The notes beneath the pieces are model-generated. The model saw only the letters and a list, made by a program, of their open reading frames with translations. It was not told where the DNA came from and did not search any database. Shown piece by piece: positions 7,165 to 15,678 of a stretch of 33,170 nucleotides of DNA (position 1 is its first letter; every line of letters starts with the position of its first letter). The position numbers and the translations under genes were made by a program. The stretch comes from an uncultured Lachnospiraceae bacterium (GTDB taxonomy: Bacteria > Bacillota > Clostridia > Lachnospirales > Lachnospiraceae). Where the stretch lies: assembly GCA_947175435.1 (NCBI GenBank), contig CAMWMS010000012.1, forward strand, positions 1 through 33,170, read 5' to 3'.

Positions 7165-7881
7165 CTAATCCAAATGCGAAAAGATCTCCCCGATACTTCC
7201 CTGCACAATCAGATCCGCGATGGAATCTCTCGGCGTGGGCGTCTTATTAACTAACACCAGTTTACTGCCATTATAATAATCCAAGAGTCCCGCTGCCGGA
7301 TAGACCGCCAGTGAAGTACCGCCCACGATCAACACATCCGCCTCACTGATATAACGCACCGCGTCGTTAATCGTCTTCTGGTTCAACCCTTCCTCGTACA
7401 ACACCACATCCGGTTTAATGCTGCCGCCGCAGGTACACGCCGGTACGCCCTCGGAATTTGCAATATACTCCACATCATAGAATGTACCGCACTTCTCACA
7501 GTAGTTTCGCAGAACAGAACCGTGCAGTTCCAGCACTATCTTACTGCCTGCCGCCTGATGCAGACCGTCAATATTCTGGGTGATCACCGCCTTAAGTTTT
7601 CCTTCCTGCTCCCACTGTGCCAGTTTTAAATGTGCCGCATTGGGTTTCGCGTCAAGGCATAACATTTTAGCACGGTAGAAACGATAGAACTCATCCGTCT
7701 TCTGCCGATAAAATGTATGACTTAAGATCGTCTCCGGCGGATAATCATACTGCTGGTGATACAAACCGTCCACACTTCTGAAATCCGGAATCCCACTCTC
7801 GGTCGACACTCCGGCGCCTCCGAAAAATACGATATTGTTGCTTTCTTTTACCCATTTACGAAGCTGTTCTAATTGTTCCAT
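7165..7881 (-). CDS. NAD-dependent protein deacylase, sirtuin (SIR2/CobB family)
   Basis: The 238-residue enzyme removes acyl groups from protein lysines using NAD+, yielding nicotinamide and O-acyl-ADP-ribose. Visible motifs are the NAD-binding GGAGVSTESGIPDFRS (21-36), TQNIDGLH (101-108) and catalytic H120 in LELHGS. The structural zinc is bound by C128, C131, C149 and C151, and GGTSLAVYPAAGL follows at about 187-199. Length matches bacterial class-U sirtuins such as Thermotoga Sir2. I see no Tyr/Arg pair typical of desuccinylases in the expected place, so deacetylase activity is favoured. The start has GGAGGTGG. It is preceded by an extended -10 element and followed by the palindromic repeat. 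There is no obvious acetyltransferase partner nearby. Confidence 0.93.
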   Translation of the reverse strand: MEQLEQLRKWVKESNNIVFFGGAGVSTESGIPDFRSVDGLYHQQYDYPPETILSHTFYRQKTDEFYRFYRAKMLCLDAKPNAAHLKLAQWEQEGKLKAVITQNIDGLHQAAGSKIVLELHGSVLRNYCEKCGTFYDVEYIANSEGVPACTCGGSIKPDVVLYEEGLNQKTINDAVRYISEADVLIVGGTSLAVYPAAGLLDYYNGSKLVLVNKTPTPRDSIADLIVQGSIGEIFSHLD

Positions 7882-7927
7882 ACTCCACCTCCATATCTAA
7901 CCTTACCTCATGCCAAACTTTCCGCAT

Positions 7928-7936
7928 ATTATAACA
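7928..7936 (-). promoter_or_regulatory. Extended -10 promoter element for the sirtuin gene
   Basis: Minus-strand TGTTATAAT, a perfect extended -10, lies 47 bp upstream of the sirtuin start. A matching -35 is poor (TTCGGC at 17 bp). No convincing terminator for leuA is seen in 7882-8036, so the sirtuin may also be reached by read-through. Confidence 0.45.
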
Positions 7937-8036
7937 TGTGTTATTCTATGCCGAATATTGCATTTCTGTCTGCCTTCATGACATTGTGAATGCATCGCCT
8001 GAACGGATTATCCGTCGTGACAGCAGTCGCCCGGTC

Positions 8037-9719
8037 TTATTTATGCTGCCCCAGTTCCAATCTGTTCACCGCAGAGAAGATGGCTCTTACAGAAGCCCTC
8101 GTGATGTTGGAGCTTACGCCCACACCGTAGGTCACTCTGCCGCTCTCCACATCCAGCAGATGGATATACGCCGCCGCCTGCGAATTCGATCCACTCTGCA
8201 GCGCATGCTCCTCGTAATCCAGAATCTTAATATCGATATCCAGCTCTTCCTGCAGTCCCCGTTTCGCCGCATCAATCGGTCCGTTACCCACAGCCTCAAA
8301 CGTTTTCTCCACGCCGTTATCCGTGTAGACTACAGTCACCTTAGTATCAAACTCTGACTTCGTCTCTCCGCTTAAGTCATCCACACGCAGTTTGCGGAAA
8401 TGGATCGGCTCTTTCCGATTCAGATACTGCTCTCTGAAATTGTCCATGATTTGATCCGGTGATACCTCTCCCTGTTTCTCGGATATCTCCTGGATCACAT
8501 TCGCAAACTCTTTATGCATGCCCTTAGGAAGCTTGAAGCCGAAGTATGTGTCCATAATAAAAGCTACGCCGCCCTTACCGGACTGAGAATTGATCCGCAC
8601 AATCGGCTCATACTCTCTTCCGATATCCGAAGGATCTATAGGCAGATAAGGCACCTGCCAGATCTCACTGCTGCGCTCTTTCAACGCATGCACGCCCTTG
8701 TTAATGGCATCTTGATGGGAACCCGAGAATGCGGTAAATACCAGTTTACCCGCATAAGGATGTCTCGGATGGATCGGTATCTTACAACACCTCTCATAGA
8801 TCTCAATACTCTCATTCACATGCTCGATCGCAAGCTTAGGATCGATCCCCTGCGAGAACATATTATATGCAATATTCATGATATCCACGTTACCGGTACG
8901 CTCACCATTACCGAACAGTGTGCCTTCCACACGATCTGCTCCCGCCAGAAGCGCCAGCTCCGCACTCGCCACTCCGGTTCCCCTGTCATTGTGCGGGTGC
9001 ACGCTTAAGATGATACTCTCCCGATTCTTGAAGTGGGTGTTCATCCACTCAATTTGATCGGCATACACGTTCGGCGTATTCATCTCTACCGTAGAGGGCA
9101 GATTGATGATCATCGGATTTTCTTTCGTGGGTCCCCACTCTTCCTGCACTGCGGTACAGATATCCAAGGCAAAATCAAGTTCCGTTCCCGTGAAGCTCTC
9201 CGGAGAATACTCCAGAATAATCTTGCCCGGGAAATTTGCCGCATGACGCTTCACCATCTTCGTGCCTTCCACGGCAATATTAATGATCTGCTCTCTGTTC
9301 ATATGGAATACCACATCACGCTGCAATGTGGAAGTGGAATTATAGATATGGACAATCGCCTGCTTACATCCCTGAATGGATTCAAAAGTCCGCTCCACCA
9401 ATTCCTCACGGCACTGCGTCAGCACCTGAACCACCACATCATCCGGAATCAGCTTACGGTCAATCAACTGCCGCAGAAAGTCGTATTCAATCTGACTCGC
9501 CGCCGGAAATCCGATTTCAATCTCCTTAAATCCCAGTTTAATCAGATAGTTAAAAAATTCGATCTTCTCTGATACAATCATGGGATCGATCAACGCCTGA
9601 TTGCCGTCACGAAGATCCACGCTGCACCATATGGGTGCCTTTTCAATTTCTTTGTTCGGCCATTTTCTCTCCGGATAATCCACCACCGGGTTCTTACGAT
9701 AACGCTTGTAATTTAACAT
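8037..9719 (-). CDS. leuA: 2-isopropylmalate synthase
   Basis: This enzyme condenses acetyl-CoA with 2-oxoisovalerate, the first committed step of leucine synthesis. The 560 residues belong to the long LeuA type: IWCSVDLRDGNQALIDPM (about 30-47) carries the catalytic and metal-binding start of the TIM barrel, HPHNDRGTG holds the metal-ligand histidines, and the C-terminal part from about 430 is the LeuA allosteric dimer domain for leucine feedback. GGAGGAG precedes the start. No other leu or ilv gene is adjacent, so leuA is detached from the rest of the pathway here. Upstream sits the ptsH terminator only 36 bp away, so leuA needs its own promoter or read-through. Confidence 0.96.
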   Translation of the reverse strand: MLNYKRYRKNPVVDYPERKWPNKEIEKAPIWCSVDLRDGNQALIDPMIVSEKIEFFNYLIKLGFKEIEIGFPAASQIEYDFLRQLIDRKLIPDDVVVQVLTQCREELVERTFESIQGCKQAIVHIYNSTSTLQRDVVFHMNREQIINIAVEGTKMVKRHAANFPGKIILEYSPESFTGTELDFALDICTAVQEEWGPTKENPMIINLPSTVEMNTPNVYADQIEWMNTHFKNRESIILSVHPHNDRGTGVASAELALLAGADRVEGTLFGNGERTGNVDIMNIAYNMFSQGIDPKLAIEHVNESIEIYERCCKIPIHPRHPYAGKLVFTAFSGSHQDAINKGVHALKERSSEIWQVPYLPIDPSDIGREYEPIVRINSQSGKGGVAFIMDTYFGFKLPKGMHKEFANVIQEISEKQGEVSPDQIMDNFREQYLNRKEPIHFRKLRVDDLSGETKSEFDTKVTVVYTDNGVEKTFEAVGNGPIDAAKRGLQEELDIDIKILDYEEHALQSGSNSQAAAYIHLLDVESGRVTYGVGVSSNITRASVRAIFSAVNRLELGQHK

Positions 9720-9743
9720 TTAGGTCTCCTCCACTTCTGCATT

Positions 9744-9771
9744 AATATAAAAGAAAGCCCGTTGAACACAA
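9744..9771 (-). promoter_or_regulatory. Candidate leuA promoter overlapping the ptsH terminator
   Basis: Minus-strand TTGTGT (9766-9771, in the terminator loop and 3' arm) and TATATT (9744-9749) are 16 bp apart, giving a start about 20 nt before the leuA GTGGAGGAG region. No other promoter fits in the short gap. Confidence 0.35.
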
Positions 9772-9777
9772 CGGGCT
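9756..9777 (-). terminator. Terminator of ptsH
   Basis: AGCCCGTTG and CAACGGGCT form a perfect 9-bp stem with a 4-base loop; on the minus strand TTTCTTTTATATT follows. It begins 12 bp after the ptsH stop. Confidence 0.85.
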
Positions 9778-9789
9778 AAACAGATGACA

Positions 9790-10053
9790 TTATTCACCGA
9801 GTCCACTCTCGATCGCACTGATCAGTGTTTTCAGTGCCTCTTCTTCATCCTCGCCATCACACACAAACTCGATCTCATCGCCACACTTGACACACGCACC
9901 CAGCACACTCAATACACTCTTGGCATTCGCTGTATTTTCCCGAAATGTAAAAGTTATCAATGATTTAAATTGCATTGCTTCCTTACATAGGATGCCTGCC
10001 GGTCTTAGATGCAGCCCTGTCGGGTTTTTGATGACTACCTTTTGGCTTACCAT
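9790..10053 (-). CDS. ptsH: Phosphocarrier protein HPr
   Basis: The 87-residue HPr transfers phosphate from Enzyme I to sugar-specific Enzymes II of the PTS and, in Firmicutes, acts in carbon catabolite repression. The catalytic His15 is in TGLHLRPAG, and the regulatory Ser46 (target of HPr kinase) is in ANAKSVLSVLG, both at the exact positions expected for Gram-positive HPr. The start at 10053 is chosen over an upstream in-frame codon because of GGAGG and because it gives this numbering. ptsI is not adjacent, as in many Clostridia where ptsH stands alone. It has its own promoter, a structured leader and a terminator. Confidence 0.96.
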   Translation of the reverse strand: MVSQKVVIKNPTGLHLRPAGILCKEAMQFKSLITFTFRENTANAKSVLSVLGACVKCGDEIEFVCDGEDEEEALKTLISAIESGLGE

Positions 10054-10103
10054 ACCCTTATCCTCCAAATATCAATTCTGGTCAGTGCTTGAACCCCCTG
10101 AAC

Positions 10104-10141
10104 GTTACAATTTACACGCACGCCTGTATTCACATTGTAAC
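10104..10141 (-). promoter_or_regulatory. Inverted repeat in the ptsH leader
   Basis: GTTACAAT (10104-10111 as ATTGTAAC on the transcript side) and its complement at 10134-10141 form a perfect 8-bp arm, with an inner TACA/TGTA pairing. It lies in the roughly 100-nt leader between the ptsH promoter and start, so it could be an operator or an mRNA hairpin. Confidence 0.45.
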
Positions 10142-10163
10142 TCTCAACCACAACCTAACTTTA

Positions 10164-10192
10164 ACTATATCATTTTTTCACAGGTATCACAA
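10164..10192 (-). promoter_or_regulatory. Promoter of ptsH
   Basis: Minus-strand TTGTGA (10187-10192) and TATAGT (10164-10169) are 17 bp apart with a TG extended -10. It begins four bases after the glmM stop codon and gives a leader of about 100 nt. Confidence 0.65.
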
Positions 10193-10195
10193 GTA

Positions 10196-11545
10196 TTATA
10201 ACATAATATTCTGTATAAGTTCCGCCAGCTTTTTGGCCTCTTCATCGATCATTTTCTGATCTTTTCCTTCGATCATGACTCTGACGAGCGGCTCCGTTCC
10301 GGAAGGTCTGATCAGCACGCGGCCCTCACCTGCAAATTTCTTATCCAAGGCAGCGATCGCCTCGGCAATTTCCGGATAATCCATGTACTTCTCTTTTTTA
10401 TGTGTCGGCACCTTGGCATTCACCAATGCCTGGGGCATAACTTCCATGATCGTCTTAAGCTCAGACAATGGCTTTCCCGTCTCCACAATTACCTGCAGCA
10501 GATGAAGCGCACTAAGAAGTCCGTCTCCGGTAGTATTTTCATCCAGGAAAATAACATGCCCAGACTGTTCACCGCCCAAGCTCGCACCAATTTCCCGCAT
10601 CCGCTCCAGAACATATCTGTCTCCTACCTTAGTCTGCTCGATATGAATCCCGTTATGCTCTCCCATCAGGAAAAAGCCCAGATTGCTCATGACAGTAGCC
10701 ACGATCGTATCTTTATTCAGCCGACCGCTCTGTTTCATGTGATTGCCGACCAGTGCCATAATCTGATCGCCGTCTACGATATTCCCCATCTCATCCACCG
10801 CCAGCAGTCTGTCCGCGTCTCCGTCGAAAGCAAGCCCTACGTTCGCCTTCTCATAGACAACTCTCGCCTGTAGTTCACTCATATGCGTGGAGCCGCAGTT
10901 GGCGTTGATATTCGTGCCGTCGGGATTGTTATGGATCGCTACCACTTCCGCTCCCAGTTCCTTCATCGTCTCCACGGATGTATAGTAGGAGGCGCCCTCC
11001 GCGCAGTCCAATACGATCTTCAGGCCACGCAGATCCACGTTAACCGCCTTCATCGCATGGTTGATATACTCTTCCCTAGCATCGGTACGGTATTTGATCT
11101 TGCCCACACCTGCGCCCGTCGGGAATTTCACACCCTGCATACCGTTCTTAATCAAAGCTTCAATCTCATCCTCCAGAGAATCCGGCAATTTATATCCATT
11201 GCCGTCGAAAAACTTGATTCCGTTAAACTCCACCGAATTATGAGAGGCCGAAATCACGACTCCTGCATCCACCTTATATTTTCTTGTGAGATACGCAACC
11301 GCCGGTGTAGGTACGATTCCCACATAGACCGCATTCGCTCCCACGGAACAAGCGCCGGCCATAAGCGCATTCGCCAACATATCCCCTGAAATTCTGGTAT
11401 CACACCCCACCATGATCGTGGGTTTATGCGCATTTTCCTTAGTAAGAACATAGGCTCCTGCCTGACCCAGCTGCATTGCAAGCTGCGGTGTCAATTCCTC
11501 GTTCGCAACACCTCTGACTCCGTCTGTACCGAATAACCTGCTCAT
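10196..11545 (-). CDS. glmM: Phosphoglucosamine mutase
   Basis: The enzyme converts glucosamine-6-phosphate to glucosamine-1-phosphate, feeding UDP-GlcNAc and peptidoglycan. The 449 residues include FGTDGVRG at the N-terminus, the phosphoserine loop ISASHN with S101, the metal-binding loop DGDADR at 241-246, and the C-terminal phosphate-binding RPSGTEPLVRVM. Length is standard. AAAGGAA precedes the start. It is the third gene of cdaA-cdaR-glmM; in other Firmicutes GlmM binds and inhibits CdaA, so the order is functionally meaningful. No terminator is seen after it, and the ptsH promoter follows at once. Confidence 0.97.
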   Translation of the reverse strand: MSRLFGTDGVRGVANEELTPQLAMQLGQAGAYVLTKENAHKPTIMVGCDTRISGDMLANALMAGACSVGANAVYVGIVPTPAVAYLTRKYKVDAGVVISASHNSVEFNGIKFFDGNGYKLPDSLEDEIEALIKNGMQGVKFPTGAGVGKIKYRTDAREEYINHAMKAVNVDLRGLKIVLDCAEGASYYTSVETMKELGAEVVAIHNNPDGTNINANCGSTHMSELQARVVYEKANVGLAFDGDADRLLAVDEMGNIVDGDQIMALVGNHMKQSGRLNKDTIVATVMSNLGFFLMGEHNGIHIEQTKVGDRYVLERMREIGASLGGEQSGHVIFLDENTTGDGLLSALHLLQVIVETGKPLSELKTIMEVMPQALVNAKVPTHKKEKYMDYPEIAEAIAALDKKFAGEGRVLIRPSGTEPLVRVMIEGKDQKMIDEEAKKLAELIQNIML

Positions 11546-11585
11546 GATAATATCTGTTCCTTTCTCTGTATCCTTGTCACCGTAT

Positions 11586-12866
11586 CTATTCTTCCTCCGT
11601 GACGTGTACCTGCACTTCCGTTTCCTCCCACACGACTGCGGAATCCTCCGGCAGGCTTACGATCAGCGGCATCTGATGAAATCCCGGCTCCGGCTCTTCC
11701 AATTCCTGATCTGCAAGCCACGCTGTCATATCAACGGTTACTTCTAATGTATTCACATTGATCTCTTGCAGTTCGGCAGGAAGCCCGATCAGTGTGATTG
11801 TACATATTCCGTCAGGATCCGTTATCTCTGTCTTCCATCCCGCCGGAACACCCGTGATCCTGATATCTCTTACCGGAATCGTAAAGATCCGCCGCATCTC
11901 CTGTCCCACGGATACCGTGACATTGATCATACCGGTGAAATCTTCCTCTGCAATGATCGTACCTTCCGGCAGATACTGTTTCAGATCAATCAGTGTCGTC
12001 ACATCTTCTCTGGTGCCTGCCACGTCTATCACGCCTTCCGGAATCTCGATGGCCGTAATATTCTGTATGATCCTAGACTTGCCCGCTATCATCACATTAC
12101 TTCTGGTGCTTGTGTTCTCTCCCGTGAGACGGTATCCATCCGCCGGTACGCCGGATATCTGATAATTGATCGGCACAGTCTTCGTCTCTAATATGTCTAT
12201 ATTGACCCGCACTTTCGAAATACTTTTCTCAAGACTTGCGGAGCGGATCTCGGTTCCTGTCTCGTCATACAGTCGAATCTCCACATCTGTACTGATCGGG
12301 TTTGTAAAGCCTGAAACATTCACTTCCGCCTGTGCCTTTACGATCCGGGAAACCATAGACTCCGCCCCGGATATCCGTATCAGATTCTGTTCCGTACTCA
12401 CATCTCCCAGAATATAGCCTTCACTGACTTCCCCCGTCACATTAGCCCGGATCGGGAAAGATCTGGTCTGTTTATCCTCAATATTCAACTTGACACTGTC
12501 TATACTTGCCTTGACGCTTTCCAATTTATCACTATGTTTACTGGTGGTAATTTTAATCGGGACAGTGTCTAAACTGGTCAAATCATTAATATCTGCTGTC
12601 GCCACTACATCGCTCTTGTTCAGGGAAGCTATGACGGAGCGCGGCGCATATACTGTTACAGAATCTATCACGTCCGTATCTTCCAATACTTCAAAGACCT
12701 GTCCCCTTTCCGTGATCAATTCCGTATTACGAATCGTAACCGGCACATCTGTCGCACGAAGATCGTCGATCGGATCGTTAATATTCGTAACAATCAACCA
12801 TAACATCGCCGCAAATAAGAAAGACACCAGTTTCAGTCCCCAGTTTCGGGTAAGCTTATTCTTCAT
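11586..12866 (-). CDS. cdaR: CdaA regulatory protein CdaR (YbbR-domain)
   Basis: The 426-residue protein has one N-terminal membrane helix (about 12-28, LKLVSFLFAAMLWLIV) and then about four YbbR-like beta-rich repeats predicted to lie outside the membrane. Family members interact with the diadenylate cyclase CdaA and modulate c-di-AMP synthesis. The C-terminus is short and acidic. It overlaps the end of cdaA by 11 bp, indicating translational coupling, and lies 40 bp before glmM, the canonical Firmicutes order. The name rests on the YbbR-type sequence plus context, and the sequence itself is poorly conserved. Confidence 0.92.
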   Translation of the reverse strand: MKNKLTRNWGLKLVSFLFAAMLWLIVTNINDPIDDLRATDVPVTIRNTELITERGQVFEVLEDTDVIDSVTVYAPRSVIASLNKSDVVATADINDLTSLDTVPIKITTSKHSDKLESVKASIDSVKLNIEDKQTRSFPIRANVTGEVSEGYILGDVSTEQNLIRISGAESMVSRIVKAQAEVNVSGFTNPISTDVEIRLYDETGTEIRSASLEKSISKVRVNIDILETKTVPINYQISGVPADGYRLTGENTSTRSNVMIAGKSRIIQNITAIEIPEGVIDVAGTREDVTTLIDLKQYLPEGTIIAEEDFTGMINVTVSVGQEMRRIFTIPVRDIRITGVPAGWKTEITDPDGICTITLIGLPAELQEINVNTLEVTVDMTAWLADQELEEPEPGFHQMPLIVSLPEDSAVVWEETEVQVHVTEEE

Positions 12867-13725
12867 TTCTGACCCTGCCTTTCCACAACTTCCGCTTCTT
12901 TTCTTCCACGGGTTTGTTCTGAATCTCCGACAGTCTCACCTTAAGCCGTTCGGCGTCCATCCCTCTCTCAAGTTGTCCGTTATATGCAACGCTGATTTTG
13001 CCGTTTTCTTCGGAAACAATCACGGTCAGCGAATCTGTCACCTCAGATATACCGACGCCCGCTCTGTGCCTCGTTCCCAGCTCTTTACTAAGCGCCATAT
13101 TATCGGACAGCGGCAGATAGCATGTCGCTGAGACGATGCGGTTACCCCTCACGATAACCGCACCGTCGTGCAACGGTGTATTATGCTCAAATATATTAAT
13201 CAGCAACTGACTGGAAACAATACCGTCCACATCAATTCCCGTTCTCTCATATTCACTCAGAGGCTGTTCTTTCTCTATAACGATCAGCGCTCCTGTCTTC
13301 ACCTTACTCATTTCCACGGAAGCCTTCACAATCTCATTGATCGTCCGGTCGGAAAAGCGTCCGCCCTCCGACTTTCCGGAATCAAAAGGCAGCATCGCCG
13401 AGAAGAAATTCTTCTGCCCCAGCTCTTCCATCGCCTTACGCAGCTCCGGCTGCAACATGACCACAATGGCAATCGCTGCGACATTAAATACGTTCGTCAC
13501 GATCCACAGGATCGTATTCATTCTGAAAAATGCCGCAATCAGAATAAAGACCGCAATCATTGTGACGCCCTTAAGGAGCGCCCACGCCCTCGTATTCTTG
13601 ATCCACAGCAGAATGTGATATGCCAGAAAAGCCAAAATAAAAATTTCTACAATATCAGTCCAGTAAATCGTGGGCATATGCAAATTAGAAAGATATGTCG
13701 AAATAAATCTATTCAGTTGTTCCAT
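12856..13725 (-). CDS. cdaA: Diadenylate cyclase CdaA
   Basis: CdaA makes c-di-AMP from two ATP, a second messenger that controls potassium and osmolyte transport and wall homeostasis. The 289-residue protein has about three membrane helices (roughly 23-92) and a cytoplasmic DAC domain with the two hallmark motifs: DGA at 177-179 and RHR at 209-211. A basic tail follows. The start at 13725 is preferred to an upstream GTG (13737) because AGGTGG is then at proper spacing. It leads the cdaA-cdaR-glmM unit. The opposing phosphodiesterase gdpP is about 8 kb downstream in the same orientation. Confidence 0.96.
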   Translation of the reverse strand: MEQLNRFISTYLSNLHMPTIYWTDIVEIFILAFLAYHILLWIKNTRAWALLKGVTMIAVFILIAAFFRMNTILWIVTNVFNVAAIAIVVMLQPELRKAMEELGQKNFFSAMLPFDSGKSEGGRFSDRTINEIVKASVEMSKVKTGALIVIEKEQPLSEYERTGIDVDGIVSSQLLINIFEHNTPLHDGAVIVRGNRIVSATCYLPLSDNMALSKELGTRHRAGVGISEVTDSLTVIVSEENGKISVAYNGQLERGMDAERLKVRLSEIQNKPVEEKKRKLWKGRVRNEE

Positions 13726-13822
13726 ATATCCCACCACCTTTCTGATCTTTTAACTCTATTAACCTCTTCCAAGTCCGGGAAGCGACTCTCGCAAAGTTAA
13801 TTTATGAAGCAAATTTACTTTT

Positions 13823-14809
13823 TTACCTATCATGCGCACTTCTGGTTCTCTGCGCCGTGTGCGATTTCTGGCTGTTAATCTGTTTTACTTTTTTCTCCGC
13901 TCTGGATACCACGACTTTAGGTACCGCCTTGACATAATAATAATATTCATCGTCCTCAAACTGTACCTTTTCGGTTCTGCTGTAGTCCACGTTGAAAACA
14001 AAGAACTGCAGCACCACTGTCAAAAGAAATGCCACGATATTGCCTACAATCACGCCGAACAGCGAAACATTTGTATCAAACATCAGATCCCCTACCAAAA
14101 GAATCATAATGTTCACCACCACACCCGCCGCCATGGCAATCGTCCACGCATAGTCGATACTCAGTCTCCGGATCAGGTATACCAGCAGCACCGTGAACGC
14201 AAACGCCATGATGGTAACCGCCATTTCTTTGTTATTCAGAATCCCGTCTACAACAAACTTGAATCTGGCAACCGAAAATTTTATCGATGATGTCTCATCC
14301 CCTGTCATAGCAGCTATGACAGATACATTCTGCACCACATAGTGAACCATGTAGTAAGCGATCACCCCACAGCCCACCGAAACCATGGAAGCCGGGGTTC
14401 CGATCAGTCCCATCGCAAGCGGCACCACATAAGGAATCTTTAACAGAAAACAGATCGGCATAATCAGCACCACCAGCGTATCTTTCGGTGAAAATCTCAA
14501 ATACAGCAGGAACATAAGGAAGAATCCCACGCCCACCACTAACGTACATTCCAGACTGAAAGAATACAAATGGAGCAGAACAAACAGCGCGGACATGACC
14601 ACGATAAAATTCATGGGCATAAAAGAGCACATAAGCGCTACAATCAAAACCACTGTCATTCTGTCTATCGTATCCATATAGCCAATGCGGGAGTTTATGA
14701 GAAGCAGAGAGATTAGGGCCGTCATAAACTTCAAAAGCGGTGTGATATATACCTCGTATCTGCTGTATAGAGTCATTAGTATCTGTTTTGCAACAAGTAA
14801 GGTAGTCAT
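13823..14809 (-). CDS. Polytopic membrane protein of unknown function
   Basis: The 328-residue product has roughly eight to ten hydrophobic helices spread over residues 20-270, with loops such as RFSPKDT. The soluble C-terminal tail (about 275-328) contains a run of Asp/Glu and Tyr (EDDEYYYY) followed by a strongly basic, Ser/Gln/His-rich end. No transporter signature, catalytic motif or known domain is recognised. ATG with AAAGGAT upstream. It lies between a two-helix membrane protein (37 bp upstream) and cdaA (97 bp downstream) and next to the flagellar/competence block. Order with the neighbour suggests the two work together at the membrane, but this is inference. Confidence 0.8.
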   Translation of the reverse strand: MTTLLVAKQILMTLYSRYEVYITPLLKFMTALISLLLINSRIGYMDTIDRMTVVLIVALMCSFMPMNFIVVMSALFVLLHLYSFSLECTLVVGVGFFLMFLLYLRFSPKDTLVVLIMPICFLLKIPYVVPLAMGLIGTPASMVSVGCGVIAYYMVHYVVQNVSVIAAMTGDETSSIKFSVARFKFVVDGILNNKEMAVTIMAFAFTVLLVYLIRRLSIDYAWTIAMAAGVVVNIMILLVGDLMFDTNVSLFGVIVGNIVAFLLTVVLQFFVFNVDYSRTEKVQFEDDEYYYYVKAVPKVVVSRAEKKVKQINSQKSHTAQRTRSAHDR

Positions 14810-14846
14810 TATTTATCCTTTCGCTTTCCGTACACTTCCGTAACTC

Positions 14847-15233
14847 TTACTGCTTATACATATCCGCCAGTCTGCGCAGATTCATGTAGTACACCTTCAG
14901 GCTCCTGACTGCCCTGCTGTAGCGTATCGTATAAACAACATAAGCGATTACGGCATATCCCCCGATCGTCCACAGATACATCTTAAGGATATGTTTCGCA
15001 AATTCCAGCAGATCCATCTTATAGATGTCCGCCATAAATATTTCAAAATCATAAAAAATGTACATGCCAAAGACCACTACAAATGCGATGGTCGCACTTA
15101 TAATGGACTTTAACACCTGCCATCCTATATAATCGCTCCGAAAATAGCTTCCTATGGTGACATTTTTCTTGCCTTCGTTCGCCTCATAGGATGCCATTTT
15201 CGTCATCAGGATTATTCTCTTTTCATTTAACAT
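14847..15233 (-). CDS. Small two-helix membrane protein of unknown function
   Basis: The 128-residue product has a charged N-terminus, two membrane helices (about 42-65 and 88-108) and a basic C-terminal tail. I recognise no family. The ribosome binding site TAGGAG includes the stop codon of the upstream yvyF-like gene, implying translational coupling to it. Another membrane protein of unknown function follows after 37 bp. The gene could encode an accessory subunit of that protein or a component linked to the flagellar genes upstream, and nothing in the sequence decides. Confidence 0.8.
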   Translation of the reverse strand: MLNEKRIILMTKMASYEANEGKKNVTIGSYFRSDYIGWQVLKSIISATIAFVVVFGMYIFYDFEIFMADIYKMDLLEFAKHILKMYLWTIGGYAVIAYVVYTIRYSRAVRSLKVYYMNLRRLADMYKQ

Positions 15234-15242
15234 ACAGATCTC

Positions 15243-15650
15243 CTAACCCAGAAAGCGCATCTTCGGATTGTCTTTCACATCCTTCTTAGGCGCCGGCTTA
15301 GGCTGCTCCGGCTTACGTATGCTCTCATGCAGTTGGTTCGCCATACTGTTCTTACACTTTTCACAGAACCGTCCGCTGTAAATCGGCGCATTACAATTCT
15401 CGCAGTGAAGCGTGATACCCGATCCCTCTGCAAGCTGCAACCTCTCATCCTTAAGCCACATCTGAATCTGATTCTGAGACACGTCACACGCCTCAGACAC
15501 TTCAGGAATTGTCGCCTGAACATGCGATCTGATATACTCCTTTACTTCCTGGAATTTCGCTTCCAGCGCCTCCCGACATGCCATGCAGATCGGCGGTCCC
15601 GACACATAATTAAATAATTTCCCACATTTCCTGCAGTTTCTCGCGTTCAT
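15243..15650 (-). CDS. YvyF-like flagellar operon protein (TIGR03826 type)
   Basis: The 135-residue protein has an N-terminal zinc-ribbon half (CRKCGKLF, then CMACR), a central helical DNA-binding-like part (PEVSEACDVSQNQIQMWLKD) and a second CxxC pair region (CENC, CEKC), followed by a Lys/Pro-rich tail. This matches the flagellar-operon-associated YvyF family, which in Bacillus lies between comFC and flgM. Here it directly follows comFC (28 bp), reproducing that order, though flgM is absent. AGGAGGA precedes the start. Function in Bacillus is not well defined; a regulatory role in flagellar gene expression is plausible. Confidence 0.85.
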   Translation of the reverse strand: MNARNCRKCGKLFNYVSGPPICMACREALEAKFQEVKEYIRSHVQATIPEVSEACDVSQNQIQMWLKDERLQLAEGSGITLHCENCNAPIYSGRFCEKCKNSMANQLHESIRKPEQPKPAPKKDVKDNPKMRFLG

Positions 15651-15678
15651 GCTGTTGTCCTCCTGTAATATAGTTTAG

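Noticed and set aside
8037-9572. Several plus-strand open frames of 139-179 codons
   Set aside because: They are shadows of leuA on the opposite strand, with no ribosome binding sites or recognisable domains.
9720-9789. T-box or leucine leader peptide upstream of leuA
   Set aside because: The gap is only 70 bp, mostly filled by the ptsH terminator; there is no room for a T-box and no Leu-rich short frame.
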